Origin: Microscilla marina ATCC 23134 | GTDB lineage: Bacteria > Bacteroidota > Bacteroidia > Cytophagales > Microscillaceae | Reading direction: 5' to 3' | NCBI RefSeq assembly: GCF_000169175.1 | Contig: NZ_AAWS01000022.1 | Coordinates: 78,923-142,922 of the forward strand | DNA: 64,000 nt | Shown: one piece after another, positions 34,603 to 43,620 of the stretch | How positions within the stretch are numbered: the stretch's first letter is position 1 | How the letters are laid out: each line of letters begins with the position of its first letter | Notes under the pieces: model-generated | The model's database searches: none | What the model was told of the DNA's origin: nothing | What the model saw: only the letters and a program-made list of their open reading frames with translations | Position numbers and translations under genes: made by a program

Positions 34603-35720
34603 TTAAACAAGAGGTCTTTCCAGTGGGGTTCAGTGGTTTTTTCCAGCAATATAAGGTTAATGCCCTCGCGAAGGTCGCTGCCCGAAGGGAGGCACACACT
34701 ATAGTATTGATACTTAAATTTATAAGGTAAGAGCTTGAGGTTGTTTACTCGCCCTTGTTTGATAAGGTATCGCATCAAAGGTTCATCGTACAACATGGCA
34801 TCTATTTCTTTGTTTTTTACTGCCTGCATACCCTCAAGTGGGGTGGCGTATATTTTGGGCAATACCCGGTTTCTACGCAAATACTGTAAACTGCTCGATT
34901 TTTTTACCGTACCCACTTTAATTTTTGCCAGGTCACGTACATTCTCCACCTTGTGTTCGGGAGGGTCTGAGTTGAGCACCGATGAGGTGGCTGCGATCAA
35001 ACTAGACACCGACAAAATGGTGAAAAACATCCAGATAATGGCAATAAACCTTCCGCCAGCTGTAATAGGCGTTTTGTCGCCGTAGCCTACTGTAGTCATA
35101 GTAACAGCAGCCCACCAAAATCCGGAGCCGATCCCCTTTTTAAAAGATTCATCGAACCCAGGGTTTTTTTTACGCTCGAAAAGCCAGATAAGCCCACCAA
35201 AAATAAGAAACAAGGCAATAAGTGCTCCTATGGTGCTGATAAAGCGAGGAGATAAAATACGAGAGATGAGCAGTTTAATACTCCCTTCTTTGGGGCGTAC
35301 TGCTATCCCTAAACTTGTAACATAATAAGGATGCGTAAAATCTACCAGCTCTTCTCGCTCACGGGTAATACTAATGGCAGCAATGGCAGCATCTAACGAA
35401 CCGTCTTGTACCCCTTTTAACAAACCTGACATACCGCGTTCTTCCCATCTAAAACTAATCTTGAGTTTTGCCGAAATAGATTCCCAGAGGTTTACACTAA
35501 TGCCAGTCCAGGAGCCATCAGGGTTTTTAATGGCAAAGGGAGGAGCTTCTTTGATTCCGATCACATATTTTTGACGAAAAACCACAGAATCTCTCGAGTC
35601 GTCTGTTGTTTCATCAAATGAGGTTACCTGCACAATGTCATCTTCTTGCCCATGCGCTACAGGTATTGTGCATAAAACCAACCATATCAATAAAAATATA
35701 TTTCTTAAAATGTTTGACAT
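34581..35720 (-). CDS. Prokaryotic ionotropic-glutamate-receptor-like K+ channel (GluR0 type)
   Basis: 379 residues. A signal peptide (about 1-24) precedes ligand-binding lobe S1 (about 50-150: GIKEAPPFAI ... ITREREELVDFTHPYYV). In glutamate receptors the Arg of that segment grips the ligand alpha-carboxylate. Then comes TM1 (about 163-184), a re-entrant pore loop with the potassium selectivity filter TVGYGD in TMTTVGYGDKTP, and TM3 (about 225-247). Lobe S2 follows (about 262-375: IKVGTVKKSSS ... LEGMQAVKNKEIDAMLYDEP), whose Asp/Glu usually binds the ligand amino group. This is the architecture of GluR0: a periplasmic amino-acid-binding domain gating a tetrameric inner-membrane K+ pore. Which amino acid it senses is unknown. 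Confidence 0.93.
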   Translation of the reverse strand: MSNILRNIFLLIWLVLCTIPVAHGQEDDIVQVTSFDETTDDSRDSVVFRQKYVIGIKEAPPFAIKNPDGSWTGISVNLWESISAKLKISFRWEERGMSGLLKGVQDGSLDAAIAAISITREREELVDFTHPYYVTSLGIAVRPKEGSIKLLISRILSPRFISTIGALIALFLIFGGLIWLFERKKNPGFDESFKKGIGSGFWWAAVTMTTVGYGDKTPITAGGRFIAIIWMFFTILSVSSLIAATSSVLNSDPPEHKVENVRDLAKIKVGTVKKSSSLQYLRRNRVLPKIYATPLEGMQAVKNKEIDAMLYDEPLMRYLIKQGRVNNLKLLPYKFKYQYYSVCLPSGSDLREGINLILLEKTTEPHWKDLLFNYLGRTE

Positions 35721-36127
35721 TTAATCAACTTCTTTAGCTTAATAACCATTGACAATTGCCAGCAAAACTTGGTAAAAGTCAGGCATTGTGCTGGTTCAGG
35801 TTCGTATATGATGAGGGTATGCATAAAAGAACACTGCTTTTGTTGTACCATCATAGATTAATCAACTCCTTGTAAATGAGGGGGTGTCACGATTAAAATT
35901 CGTATAACTACCTTAAACATGGCTACTAGTGAAAATCGTGCCATGCTTTTAAAGTAGATTCAAGGCAATAACCGCAAAACATCCTGCAATCATCACACCT
36001 AAGTAAATCACCACTGCTACATTTTAAGTAAATTAACAGCTCATACTTGGTGTTCCAGTGCAGAGGTTTAGCGCAGGTTTTTGATCCGATATGATGGTTT
36101 TTACTGAATTTTGTTATATTTGTTATT
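35721..36127. other. Divergent spacer, no gene seen
   Basis: A 407-base region between divergent genes. A 69-codon frame on the minus strand (35926-36135) overlaps the start of the next gene and has no recognisable features. No repeat or structured element was found. Confidence 0.45.
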
Positions 36128-36661
36128 ATGGACAACTTTCAAATATTTGCATACATTGTCATTGCAATCATTTACCTGATTTATAAATCAAACAATGCAG
36201 GTAAAAAGAAGAAAAACGTAGGCAACAAGCCCAAACCTACTCCACGAAGACCTGCCCCAAAAACTACTGCTACTTCGTCGTCATCAAGCCAAAACCAAGA
36301 GTTGCAAAGCTTTCTGAAGGAGCTATCAAAAGACCTGGATAAACCAACACAAGAAGAAAAAGAATATTCTCCCACGACCGATTCGCAAATCTTGCAGCCT
36401 ATCAGCGACTTTGCCGAGATACAAGAAGCACAACAAGAGCATGCCAGGCGAGTGGCAGACGAGCGTTTGTCGCAGGCACAAAAAAAACGTTTGGGGCATG
36501 CCAGGTCAGTATCTACTTTGTCTGAAGAGCAACAAAGCCAATTAGAACACGCCAAGTCGGTAACGGATAGTAAAAAAAGAAAGCGAGAAAAAATAATGAC
36601 AAATGCCTCAGATGTGCGCAAAGCCTTTATTATGTCAGAAGTGTTTAAACGTAAATTCTAG
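36128..36661 (+). CDS. Small membrane-anchored coiled-coil protein
   Basis: 177 residues. A single N-terminal membrane helix (about 5-20) is followed immediately by a very basic stretch (GKKKKNV ... PTPRRPAPK), placing the rest in the cytoplasm. A Ser-rich linker and a Glu/Gln-rich helical region follow. That region contains a repeated unit of the form Q..HAR.V / LGHARSVSTLSEEQQSQLEHAKSV (about 97-145). A basic C-terminus ends the protein. Short proteins with this layout are common in Cytophagales, but I know of no function. Confidence 0.72.
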   Translation: MDNFQIFAYIVIAIIYLIYKSNNAGKKKKNVGNKPKPTPRRPAPKTTATSSSSSQNQELQSFLKELSKDLDKPTQEEKEYSPTTDSQILQPISDFAEIQEAQQEHARRVADERLSQAQKKRLGHARSVSTLSEEQQSQLEHAKSVTDSKKRKREKIMTNASDVRKAFIMSEVFKRKF

Positions 36662-37267
36662 CGCACTCCTTATATTATATATACACTATCCAACCGTTTA
36701 TGATGAGCACCCCACTTGATCGTAAACGGTTGAGTAGCTTTAGAGCAATAAACAGAAATCACATTACTAAAAAAAGTGATTGATATTGTATAGTTGATTT
36801 GTCTGATTATTATGTGGTCATCCAATGCAGTCAGTCAGCGTTTATTGAGCAAAAAAGCCATTTTTTGCTTGATACGTAAGTGTTTTTTGTTGGTGAAACT
36901 TACACTTAACATATTATTTTGCTAAAAATTGAAACAAAGCACTTATATAGCCTTTTTTATCGGTTTTTACCCAAAATCTTTCATGAAGCCAGTCAATTTG
37001 AGTGTGATGACAAGAAGTTTTACTAGAAAAAATGTAAAATCCTGAGGCAAACTATCTGAACATGGACATGAGACAAGTCCTGGTTTTAAGAGATGTTATT
37101 TTTTTTAGTTAATTTTGGGGTGTTAAATTATAACATATATACTCTAACCAAAGCATATCTCTTAAACCATAGTTGATCCTTTTCAGCGCTCATATTTACT
37201 ATTATTGACCTGCAAAATGACTATTCACTGGTTTTCATTAGTGATGGCATTATTACTTAAAACAAGC
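36662..37267. other. Spacer with one hairpin
   Basis: A perfect 10-bp inverted repeat (36701-36710 with 36723-36732) with a 12-nt loop lies about 40 bases after the stop codon of the preceding gene. It could be its terminator, although it lacks a T run. The remaining 500 bases are AT-rich with no coding frame and no member of the repeat families. Confidence 0.5.
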
Positions 37268-37696
37268 ATGAGGAATCTGATATTAAAGGAAAGTAAAAAG
37301 ATTTTTACTAATCCTTCTGTAAAATTAAATGCACAAACCGGAAAGTGTGACATAATTGGTGAATCATTTATAGAGAATGCATCTGAATTTTATCAACCTG
37401 TATTTGACTGGTTGAACGCATATACTGAAAAAATCAAAGGAGAAATGGTGTGGAGTTTCCGCATGGAATATTTCAATTCTAGCTCCGCCAAAGTGATCAC
37501 TAATTTACTCAAAACCTTGAAAAGGTATGAACAAAACGGAGGCAAAGTCACGGTTAATTGGTATTACCCAAGCTATAACATGGCCCTGCTCGAAGACGGA
37601 GAGTGTTTGAGTGATGTGAGTCGTCTTAAATTTAATTTTGTCTTATATCAAGCATCTCCACCTCCAAGGCGTACCAAGGTACAAATCAAAAAGTAA
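37268..37696 (+). CDS. SiaC-like (DUF1987) regulatory phosphoprotein
   Basis: 142 residues from the ATG at 37268; upstream TTG and ATG codons in frame would add an unlikely hydrophobic leader. The whole chain matches the DUF1987/SiaC pattern: a P-S-V-x-L-N-x-x-T-G-K strand start, SFIENASEFYQPVFDWLNAY, FRMEYFNSSSAKVITNLL, GGKVTVNWYYP and a FNFVL ending. In Pseudomonas SiaC a Thr in the FNT.SSK region is phosphorylated by SiaB and dephosphorylated by the PP2C phosphatase SiaA, controlling a diguanylate cyclase. Here the FNSSSAK segment offers Ser instead. No kinase or cyclase is adjacent. Cytoplasmic. Confidence 0.85.
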   Translation: MRNLILKESKKIFTNPSVKLNAQTGKCDIIGESFIENASEFYQPVFDWLNAYTEKIKGEMVWSFRMEYFNSSSAKVITNLLKTLKRYEQNGGKVTVNWYYPSYNMALLEDGECLSDVSRLKFNFVLYQASPPPRRTKVQIKK

Positions 37697-37730
37697 CTTA
37701 TACACAAAACTCAACATGAGTTGATATTAT

Positions 37731-37780
37731 AAACTGCCAGGTTTAACTTTTTTAAACTTCGCAGTTTTATTTTTTTCTGC
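37731..37780 (+). terminator. Terminator of the SiaC-like gene
   Basis: An imperfect 15-bp stem (37731-37745 with about 37754-37768) followed by TATTTTTTT. The spacer beyond it, to about 38282, holds nothing I can identify. Confidence 0.65.
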
Positions 37781-38282
37781 CGATCACCGAATCCTATATT
37801 AGGCTTTTTTACATAAAGCCTAATAAACATCTGCCAACCGGACCACTTTTTCTTTTTTTTCCCTGCTTTGAACTCTGCAAGGCAAACCTAAAAACCCAAA
37901 CATTGGTTCTTTGCCATAATCTTACTTTGCTATACCAGCACCTAGCTTTTTTTTTGACTTGATAATCGATGTATTACTCAACTGTATGTCAATAAAGTGC
38001 TAATAAGTAAGGGGTTGTACTACTCAATCAATGTTGCTATCAAGGGAAATGGGCTGCTTTCTTACATCATACTTACATTCCATAAATATTTGTATAGTTT
38101 TGTAGCCAAATAATCCATTTTATCCAGAGATAGCGATGTTACATAATTCCTACTTTACATCAGGCTTGTACACACACTATTTATCAGCTGTGCACGCTCC
38201 AAAACTGCCTACCATTGGCCTATCATGCTTACAGTTGATAGTCATCAATTCTACACATCCTGGTTCTTTTATTACTTAAAAA

Positions 38283-38500
38283 CCCCGACAGGGGCAAGCT
38301 TTAAGCAACAAGTCGCAAGTCCTTAGATACCGATGAATATCGGTGCCCCGCAGGCGGGATGTCGGCGTAGCCTCCACTAGGCAAACCTTGTTTAACTGCG
38401 TTGAGCTCATCACAGCAAATTGCTGTAGATTCGGTTCATAAGTAACTACACTTTTGTATCGTTTTGATTTTCAACGACTTATAAGAAGCGTGTTTAAAAG
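38283..38500 (+). repeat. Dispersed multi-hairpin repeat, long copy with internal insertion
   Basis: Shares with the minus strand of 48841-49054, in the same order: a GGGGCAAGCTT start, ACAAGTCGCAAGTC, the ACCGAT-GAAT-ATCGGT hairpin, TTTAACTGCGTTGAG, the CAGCAA-ATTGCTG hairpin, GATTCGGTTCA, and a tail ending ACTTATAA. A GC-rich block of about 40 bases (about 38345-38388), itself able to fold, is inserted after the ATCGGT hairpin and is absent from the other copies. Confidence 0.78.
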
Positions 38501-38601
38501 CACCTATGGTTTCTAATTGAATTTTATCCAGGAATATATTTTCACAGGAGGCAATCTATCCTGATTGTGTCCTATTCTTAACAACCATTTTAACAAAAAT
38601 C

Positions 38602-41600
38602 ATGAAACATAATTATTTACTGATTATCGCTTTATTGTTGGGTGTTTGCCTTAGCAGCTATGCGCAAGCCCCTACGCCTGTATCGGATAAGACACCAAGT
38701 GGACATCCGGTAGTTTTTAAAAACAAATTATACTTTTTTGTGGGCACCGAGTTCTGGAGCAGTGATGGCATTACTACTACCATGGTAAAAGACCTGAACG
38801 AAGGAGCTTATTTTAACAACTTTACCATACACAAAGATCAACTGTTCTTTACTGCGGGTAGTGTAGCTGGCAAAAACTTATGGGTAAGTGATGGAACAGC
38901 CGCAGGCACTCGCTTGGTAGACGACATTGACTATAGGTCGGCTTCGAACTTGTTGTCACACGGAAACGATGTCTACTTTCTCGCCACTGACGATGTAAAC
39001 GGGGCTGAACTGAGAAAAACCGATGGAACAACTACCAGCACCATCAACATTAAAACGGGGGCAGGTAGCTCAAACGCTACGCCTTTGATTGTGTATGGAG
39101 ATGTGAAGTTTGGCAAAAAAATGTACTTTGCTGCTGACAGATCAAATGGCAAAGAGCTATGGGTAACAGATAACCGATACAATGGATATACTTACCAAAT
39201 TACTGACATTTGGGGAGGACCTAATTCTTCTAACCCTGAGCGTATGATTGAGTACAAGGGCAAGTTGTATTTTGTGGCAAACAACGGCAAACTTGGCAAA
39301 GAGTTGTACGAAACCAATGGCTTGGGCATAGACACCAAGTTGGTGAAAGACATTAACCCTGGTGCGGATGGTTCTGACGCCAGAGACTTTGTGGTGTGTA
39401 ACAACCAATTGTTTTTTAGCGCTGAAGATGGCACACACGGCTACGAGCTGTGGGTAACCGATGGCACCAAAGAAGGTACTAAAATGGTCAAAGATATTTA
39501 TGCCAACAGCTCTTCTTACCCTTATCACCTCACTGCCTACAACGACAAATTATACTTTAGCGCCAACAATGAACTCACTGGCAACCTAGAGTTGTGGGTG
39601 AGCGATGGTACTGAAGCAGGCACCAAAATGTTGAAAGAAATTAACGTCAATGACAGCGCAGATCCACACAATTTTAAAGTGTACAACAGCAAGCTTTATT
39701 TTGTGGCAAACGATGGTACACATGGTAATGAGCTATGGGAAACTGACGGCACCGAAGCGGGTACTAAACTAGTAGTCGACTTGAACCCAGGTTATGGTTC
39801 TTCGAACCCCAACAACTTGGTGGTATACAATAACAAACTCTTTTTCTCGGCAAACAATGGCGAGGGGCACAAGCTATGGAAATACGATGCGGATGGCTCT
39901 ACCCCACCAGACCCAGTAAACCAATACGCCATCAATACCCCGGTAGTAAACTGTCAGGACGAGACTTTTTGTGTGACCCTCAAAGCCAAAACAGAGGTAA
40001 CTACTGGAATTATAGGAATGGACTACTGCCTACAATACGATGCCAACCTAATGGAGCCTACGGGTAGTGTAACCTTGGGCAACGTGGTAAACCATAGTGG
40101 CAATAGCTATGGCACTTATAAGCTCAACACCAACACCAGCGGGCAATTACACGCCTCTATTTATTATAAAGGTGATGCGCCTGTAGGTACTTTTTTCCAG
40201 GGCTTGGGCGATGTTATATGTGTAGAGTTTCGCCTAAAGGCAGGTACTACAGTAACCAAAGGCGATCTTATCAGTTGCGAATTGGTAGAATCATATACTT
40301 TAAAAGATGTAAATAAAACGGTTGACCCAGGGGATGTAACCGTGACCGACAATGCCCAAAAAGTAAAAGGAGCAATCATTTATTGGAACCAAGGTGGCGC
40401 TGACCAACCGTTGGCGTATGACCCCAATAACCCGAATGATTATTTGGCTACCAATATTTATAGCAGCAATGGCGCGGGTTCTTCTTTATCTGCCGAAGCA
40501 GTACAGCCTGATTTGAACGGTGTATTTGTTTTTGAGCCAGCTAAAGGTTCTCATTTAGTAATTAAGCGCGACGTTGCGGCAAACCCTCACATGATGTCGG
40601 TAATCAATGGAATGGACTGCTATTATGCGGCTTTGATTACTACGCTTGACGACCAAACCAATGGGGTGAGATGGATACCCAATGCTTTTCAGACGTTAGC
40701 GGCAGATGTAAACATGAATGGTGAGGTACACGCGGGCGACATTACGCTCATGCAGCAACGCATTACGCTCAAAACTGCTCAATACCCTCAGGTATGGAAC
40801 CACGACGTTGCCACTGGACAGCCATTACCCAACGTTGGACCTTCGCTTGACTGGCGTTTTGTAGATGCCCATACTACTTTTAAAGGGGCAGATTTTAAGC
40901 CAGTAGCTAACTACCCAGTAAGAAATGGTCAGCCTACCGATGATGGCTACTGGCGCGACAAAGTACCTGCCTCGCCTCAACACCTGCCTACTACTGCAGC
41001 TTCGTTTTGTGATCAAGGCTTTAAAAACCTGATCTATGGCGTTTTGTTAGGCGATGTAGACGGTAACTGGAAAACCACTGCAGGCAACCAATTGAGAACT
41101 ACCGAAAAAGAAGGTACGTTGATGGTAGACTTGTTCAATGCAGAAAAACTAGAAGATGGTAGTTTTAAGGTACCTGTAACCTATCAATACAATACTACAG
41201 TACACGCCATTGACTTTAACTTGGGGTATAATGCCCAACAGTTGACTGTGAGCGATATTTCAACGTCGCGTAAAGGAAGTGATGCCAATGTGCAAATGTT
41301 GTGGAACAACCACCAAAACAAGCAAGTATTGCTTACCTCTTATAGTGTACAAGGAATGAGTACTTCTGCTACGGCTTATTACCTTACGGTAAAGGCAGTA
41401 GATGGAAAGTTAAACCAAGCGATGTTTGCCAACTTTAAAGGTTTTATCAACGGAAAAGCCGCCAATATGAGGGTAATCAGCACGGCAAAAGACTTGAACG
41501 AGCTCAAAGCCGCCAAAGAGGTAAATGTGTACCCTATGCCAAGTACTAGCGGCGATTTTGCGGTAAGCTATACCCACATTGCCAACACCCAACCTACTTT

Positions 41601-41769
41601 TGCTTTGCACGATTTAAACGGACAAAAGCAAGTAATTGCTACCACTATTACCGAAGATGGTAAAGTGAAGGTAAAAACCCAAGGGCTAAAAAGTGGTATA
41701 TATATGCTCAAAATCAGCGATGAAAACGGGCATTTGATTGCCACCAAACGTGTGATGATACAGAAGTAA
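38602..41769 (+). CDS. Large T9SS-secreted surface protein with ELWxxDGT repeats, cohesin-like and dockerin-like modules
   Basis: 1055 residues with a signal peptide (about 1-21, ending SYAQ). Residues 40-430 contain about nine repeats of roughly 48 residues built on LYF ... ELWVSDGTEAGT, a propeller-like repeat common in Bacteroidetes surface proteins. Residues about 440-560 form a beta-rich domain resembling cohesin (a VTLKAKTEV..GIIGMDYCLQYD opening). Around residue 701 there is a calcium-binding dockerin-like loop (DVNMNGEVHAGD). It is paired further on with GDVDGNW, with WRFVDA between them, the usual spacing in Bacteroidetes. A T9SS type A sorting domain ends the protein (VNVYPMPS ... 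GIYMLKIS ... RVMIQK). Cell-surface or adhesive role inferred. No enzyme motif seen. Confidence 0.9.
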   Translation: MKHNYLLIIALLLGVCLSSYAQAPTPVSDKTPSGHPVVFKNKLYFFVGTEFWSSDGITTTMVKDLNEGAYFNNFTIHKDQLFFTAGSVAGKNLWVSDGTAAGTRLVDDIDYRSASNLLSHGNDVYFLATDDVNGAELRKTDGTTTSTINIKTGAGSSNATPLIVYGDVKFGKKMYFAADRSNGKELWVTDNRYNGYTYQITDIWGGPNSSNPERMIEYKGKLYFVANNGKLGKELYETNGLGIDTKLVKDINPGADGSDARDFVVCNNQLFFSAEDGTHGYELWVTDGTKEGTKMVKDIYANSSSYPYHLTAYNDKLYFSANNELTGNLELWVSDGTEAGTKMLKEINVNDSADPHNFKVYNSKLYFVANDGTHGNELWETDGTEAGTKLVVDLNPGYGSSNPNNLVVYNNKLFFSANNGEGHKLWKYDADGSTPPDPVNQYAINTPVVNCQDETFCVTLKAKTEVTTGIIGMDYCLQYDANLMEPTGSVTLGNVVNHSGNSYGTYKLNTNTSGQLHASIYYKGDAPVGTFFQGLGDVICVEFRLKAGTTVTKGDLISCELVESYTLKDVNKTVDPGDVTVTDNAQKVKGAIIYWNQGGADQPLAYDPNNPNDYLATNIYSSNGAGSSLSAEAVQPDLNGVFVFEPAKGSHLVIKRDVAANPHMMSVINGMDCYYAALITTLDDQTNGVRWIPNAFQTLAADVNMNGEVHAGDITLMQQRITLKTAQYPQVWNHDVATGQPLPNVGPSLDWRFVDAHTTFKGADFKPVANYPVRNGQPTDDGYWRDKVPASPQHLPTTAASFCDQGFKNLIYGVLLGDVDGNWKTTAGNQLRTTEKEGTLMVDLFNAEKLEDGSFKVPVTYQYNTTVHAIDFNLGYNAQQLTVSDISTSRKGSDANVQMLWNNHQNKQVLLTSYSVQGMSTSATAYYLTVKAVDGKLNQAMFANFKGFINGKAANMRVISTAKDLNELKAAKEVNVYPMPSTSGDFAVSYTHIANTQPTFALHDLNGQKQVIATTITEDGKVKVKTQGLKSGIYMLKISDENGHLIATKRVMIQK

Positions 41770-41810
41770 ACTTTGATTGCTGACTTAAGTTTGTAATTGA
41801 TTCTTTACTA

Positions 41811-41855
41811 TAAAGGGGAAGTGTGTGACCTGGGGTCATGGGCTTCCCTTTTTGT
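41811..41855 (+). terminator. Terminator of the large T9SS protein gene
   Basis: An outer stem around AAGGGGAAG and CTTCCCTT, with an inner TGACC/GGTCA stem, is followed by a run of five T. Confidence 0.75.
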
Positions 41856-42049
41856 TTATGCACATTTCCCATTTTTTTAAGAAAAACACCACGCACTATT
41901 ATGAACGGTATTTCGTGACTAATGCCAAATATTATTTCAATTTAACTCACTGAAAAAGAATAGGTTAATTTTTGTAAATAAAATAGTTATATCGCAAATT
42001 GAAATAAGTCAATTATAGTTTTTTCTAATTGTAGAATAGAAATAATTGA

Positions 42050-42081
42050 TTTGAATGATAAGAGGTAAAATAAGATATTTG
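42050..42081 (+). promoter_or_regulatory. Possible Bacteroidetes-type promoter of ahpC
   Basis: TTTG at 42050-42053 and GATATTTG at 42074-42081 are 20 bases apart. This fits the Bacteroidetes sigma consensus (TTTG, then TAnnTTTG) with one mismatch in the -7 box. The start codon lies 44 bases downstream. Pattern match only. Confidence 0.4.
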
Positions 42082-42124
42082 CAATACAAAATTGAAAAAC
42101 AAACCAATATAAACAATACATATT

Positions 42125-42694
42125 ATGTCACAAGGAATCATTACTGTAGGAACTGAGTTCCCTTCATTCAAAAAAACTGCTGTTGTATCTTTAGAAAAAG
42201 GAAAAGAGTTTGCTGACATCTCTTCTGAGAGCTTCAAAAACGACGAAGGACGTTGGACTGTAATGTTTTGGTGGCCAAAAGATTTTACTTTTGTATGTCC
42301 TACTGAAATCGCTGAGTTTAACAACAACTTTGATGAATTCAGAGACCGTGACACTACTTTGATTGGTGCTTCTACCGACTCTGAGTTTGTACACCTTGCC
42401 TGGAGAAACAACCACGACGATCTACGCGGTTTGAAATTCCCTATGCTTGCCGATACTTCTAAGTCTTTGGCAGAAGAGTTAGGTATTTTGGAAGCCAACG
42501 AAAAAATTGCTTACCGTGCTACTTTCATCATCGACCCTGAAGGTATTGTACGTTGGGTATCTGTATACGACCTGAACGTTGGGCGTAACGTAGAAGAAGT
42601 GATCCGTGTATTGGACGCTTTACAAACTGACGAGCTTTGCCCATGTAACTGGGAAAAAGGCGAAGAAACTTTGACTGCAGCTTTGGCTGAATAA
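42125..42694 (+). CDS. ahpC: Peroxiredoxin, AhpC/Prx1 type
   Basis: 189 residues, full length for a typical 2-Cys peroxiredoxin. The peroxidatic Cys is in DFTFVCPTEIAEF (about residue 59), and the resolving Cys is in ELCPCNW near residue 178. FIIDPEGIVRW is the usual central block. It reduces hydrogen peroxide, alkyl hydroperoxides and peroxynitrite in the cytoplasm. No ahpF is nearby. Instead an AhpD-like gene follows on the same strand after a terminator-like hairpin, matching the AhpC/AhpD reduction pairing of actinobacteria. Codon use looks more biased than in the neighbours, consistent with high expression (by eye). Confidence 0.93.
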   Translation: MSQGIITVGTEFPSFKKTAVVSLEKGKEFADISSESFKNDEGRWTVMFWWPKDFTFVCPTEIAEFNNNFDEFRDRDTTLIGASTDSEFVHLAWRNNHDDLRGLKFPMLADTSKSLAEELGILEANEKIAYRATFIIDPEGIVRWVSVYDLNVGRNVEEVIRVLDALQTDELCPCNWEKGEETLTAALAE

Positions 42695-42714
42695 TTTTGT
42701 CAAGAATAATATAG

Positions 42715-42739
42715 AAAGGAGGCTTGTCCTCCTTTTTTT
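42715..42739 (+). terminator. Terminator or attenuator between ahpC and the AhpD-like gene
   Basis: A perfect 8-bp stem (42715-42722 with 42728-42735), a 5-nt loop and a T run. The downstream gene may depend on readthrough or on its own promoter. Confidence 0.85.
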
Positions 42740-42878
42740 AGCTTTCACAAAGCAAATGCAAAATATTTAAAGTGTTGATTGTCAGTGATTAATAGCTTAA
42801 TTGAGCATTTTTACTTTTCAATTAAAAAGCTCCCAACTACTGACTCCCAACTACCAACTATTCTCAATATTCAAACAT

Positions 42879-43457
42879 ATGATACAAGAAGTAGCAAGCG
42901 ATTTATTACAAGATTTGGGTGTAAACCCTGAAGATGCAAGTGTAGCCTTTAACACCGTAGTAGACGGAGAGTCGCGCTATATCAAAGACTTGCGCATTAA
43001 CCTCAAGAATGCTTTCAAAGCCAAAAACCTGAGCCAAAAAGAGGCCGCTTTGATTGCCCTATCGGTAGCCGCCAACGAGCAAAACGATATTTTGCAAAAG
43101 CTGTTTACTGCTCAGGCAAAAACTGCCGAAGCCAGTGAAGCAGAAATAGCCGAGGCAGTAGCTTGTGCCTCACTGCTTGCCGCCAACAACGTATTTTATC
43201 GTTTCCGTCATTTTATGAACAAAGATAAATACAACACCATTCCGGCGGGCATCAAAATGCAAATAATGATGAAGCCAGTAAGTGGCAAAGAATTTTTTGA
43301 ATTAATGAGTTTGGCCATTTCAGCCGTCAATGGTTGCGAAATGTGTGTAACAGCGCACGAAAAGTCATTGTTAGAACTAGGTGCCACCGAAGAGCGCGTG
43401 TTCGATGCAGTACGCATTGCCTCGGTAGTAGTAAGTGCTACTAAGTTGATTTATTAA
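42879..43457 (+). CDS. AhpD-like alkylhydroperoxidase (carboxymuconolactone decarboxylase family)
   Basis: 192 residues from the ATG at 42879; the frame is open 26 codons further upstream, but that part does not look like protein. All-helical AhpD fold. The active-site signature CxxCxxxH is present as NGCEMCVTAHEKSL near residue 151, with the upstream Glu-containing helix that completes the proton-relay site. In AhpD this dithiol reduces oxidised AhpC, using electrons from a lipoyl carrier, and has weak peroxidase activity itself. Its position just after ahpC supports that pairing. Confidence 0.9.
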   Translation: MIQEVASDLLQDLGVNPEDASVAFNTVVDGESRYIKDLRINLKNAFKAKNLSQKEAALIALSVAANEQNDILQKLFTAQAKTAEASEAEIAEAVACASLLAANNVFYRFRHFMNKDKYNTIPAGIKMQIMMKPVSGKEFFELMSLAISAVNGCEMCVTAHEKSLLELGATEERVFDAVRIASVVVSATKLIY

Positions 43458-43460
43458 CTC

Positions 43461-43587
43461 AAGTTACGCAGTTTTCTGAAAGTCACCTGTTTCTATTGTT
43501 GAATGGCTATATTGTTGCGCAATGCGTAGCCCAACCATTGAGCAATAAAGCCATATAACCATCAAAATAAGTAGGTCTGCGTAACTT
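43461..43587. repeat. Fold-back element, unrelated core
   Basis: Perfect 11-base inverted ends (43461-43471 with 43577-43587) and a second internal inverted block (ATGGCT..ATTG..CAATG against CATTG..CAAT..AGCCAT, about 43503-43553). The total length is 127 bases and no ORF is present. Its centre does not contain the ATAGCC.TAGCTAT core of the three larger fold-back elements, so it may be another family. Confidence 0.72.
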
Positions 43588-43620
43588 CAGTTATTAATAC
43601 TCTGCCACACAAAGAAACTG

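Noticed and set aside
35926..36135. Cys-rich 69-codon minus-strand ORF, possible small zinc protein
   Set aside because: Cys spacing does not form convincing zinc knuckles, and the frame overlaps the start of the coiled-coil protein gene.
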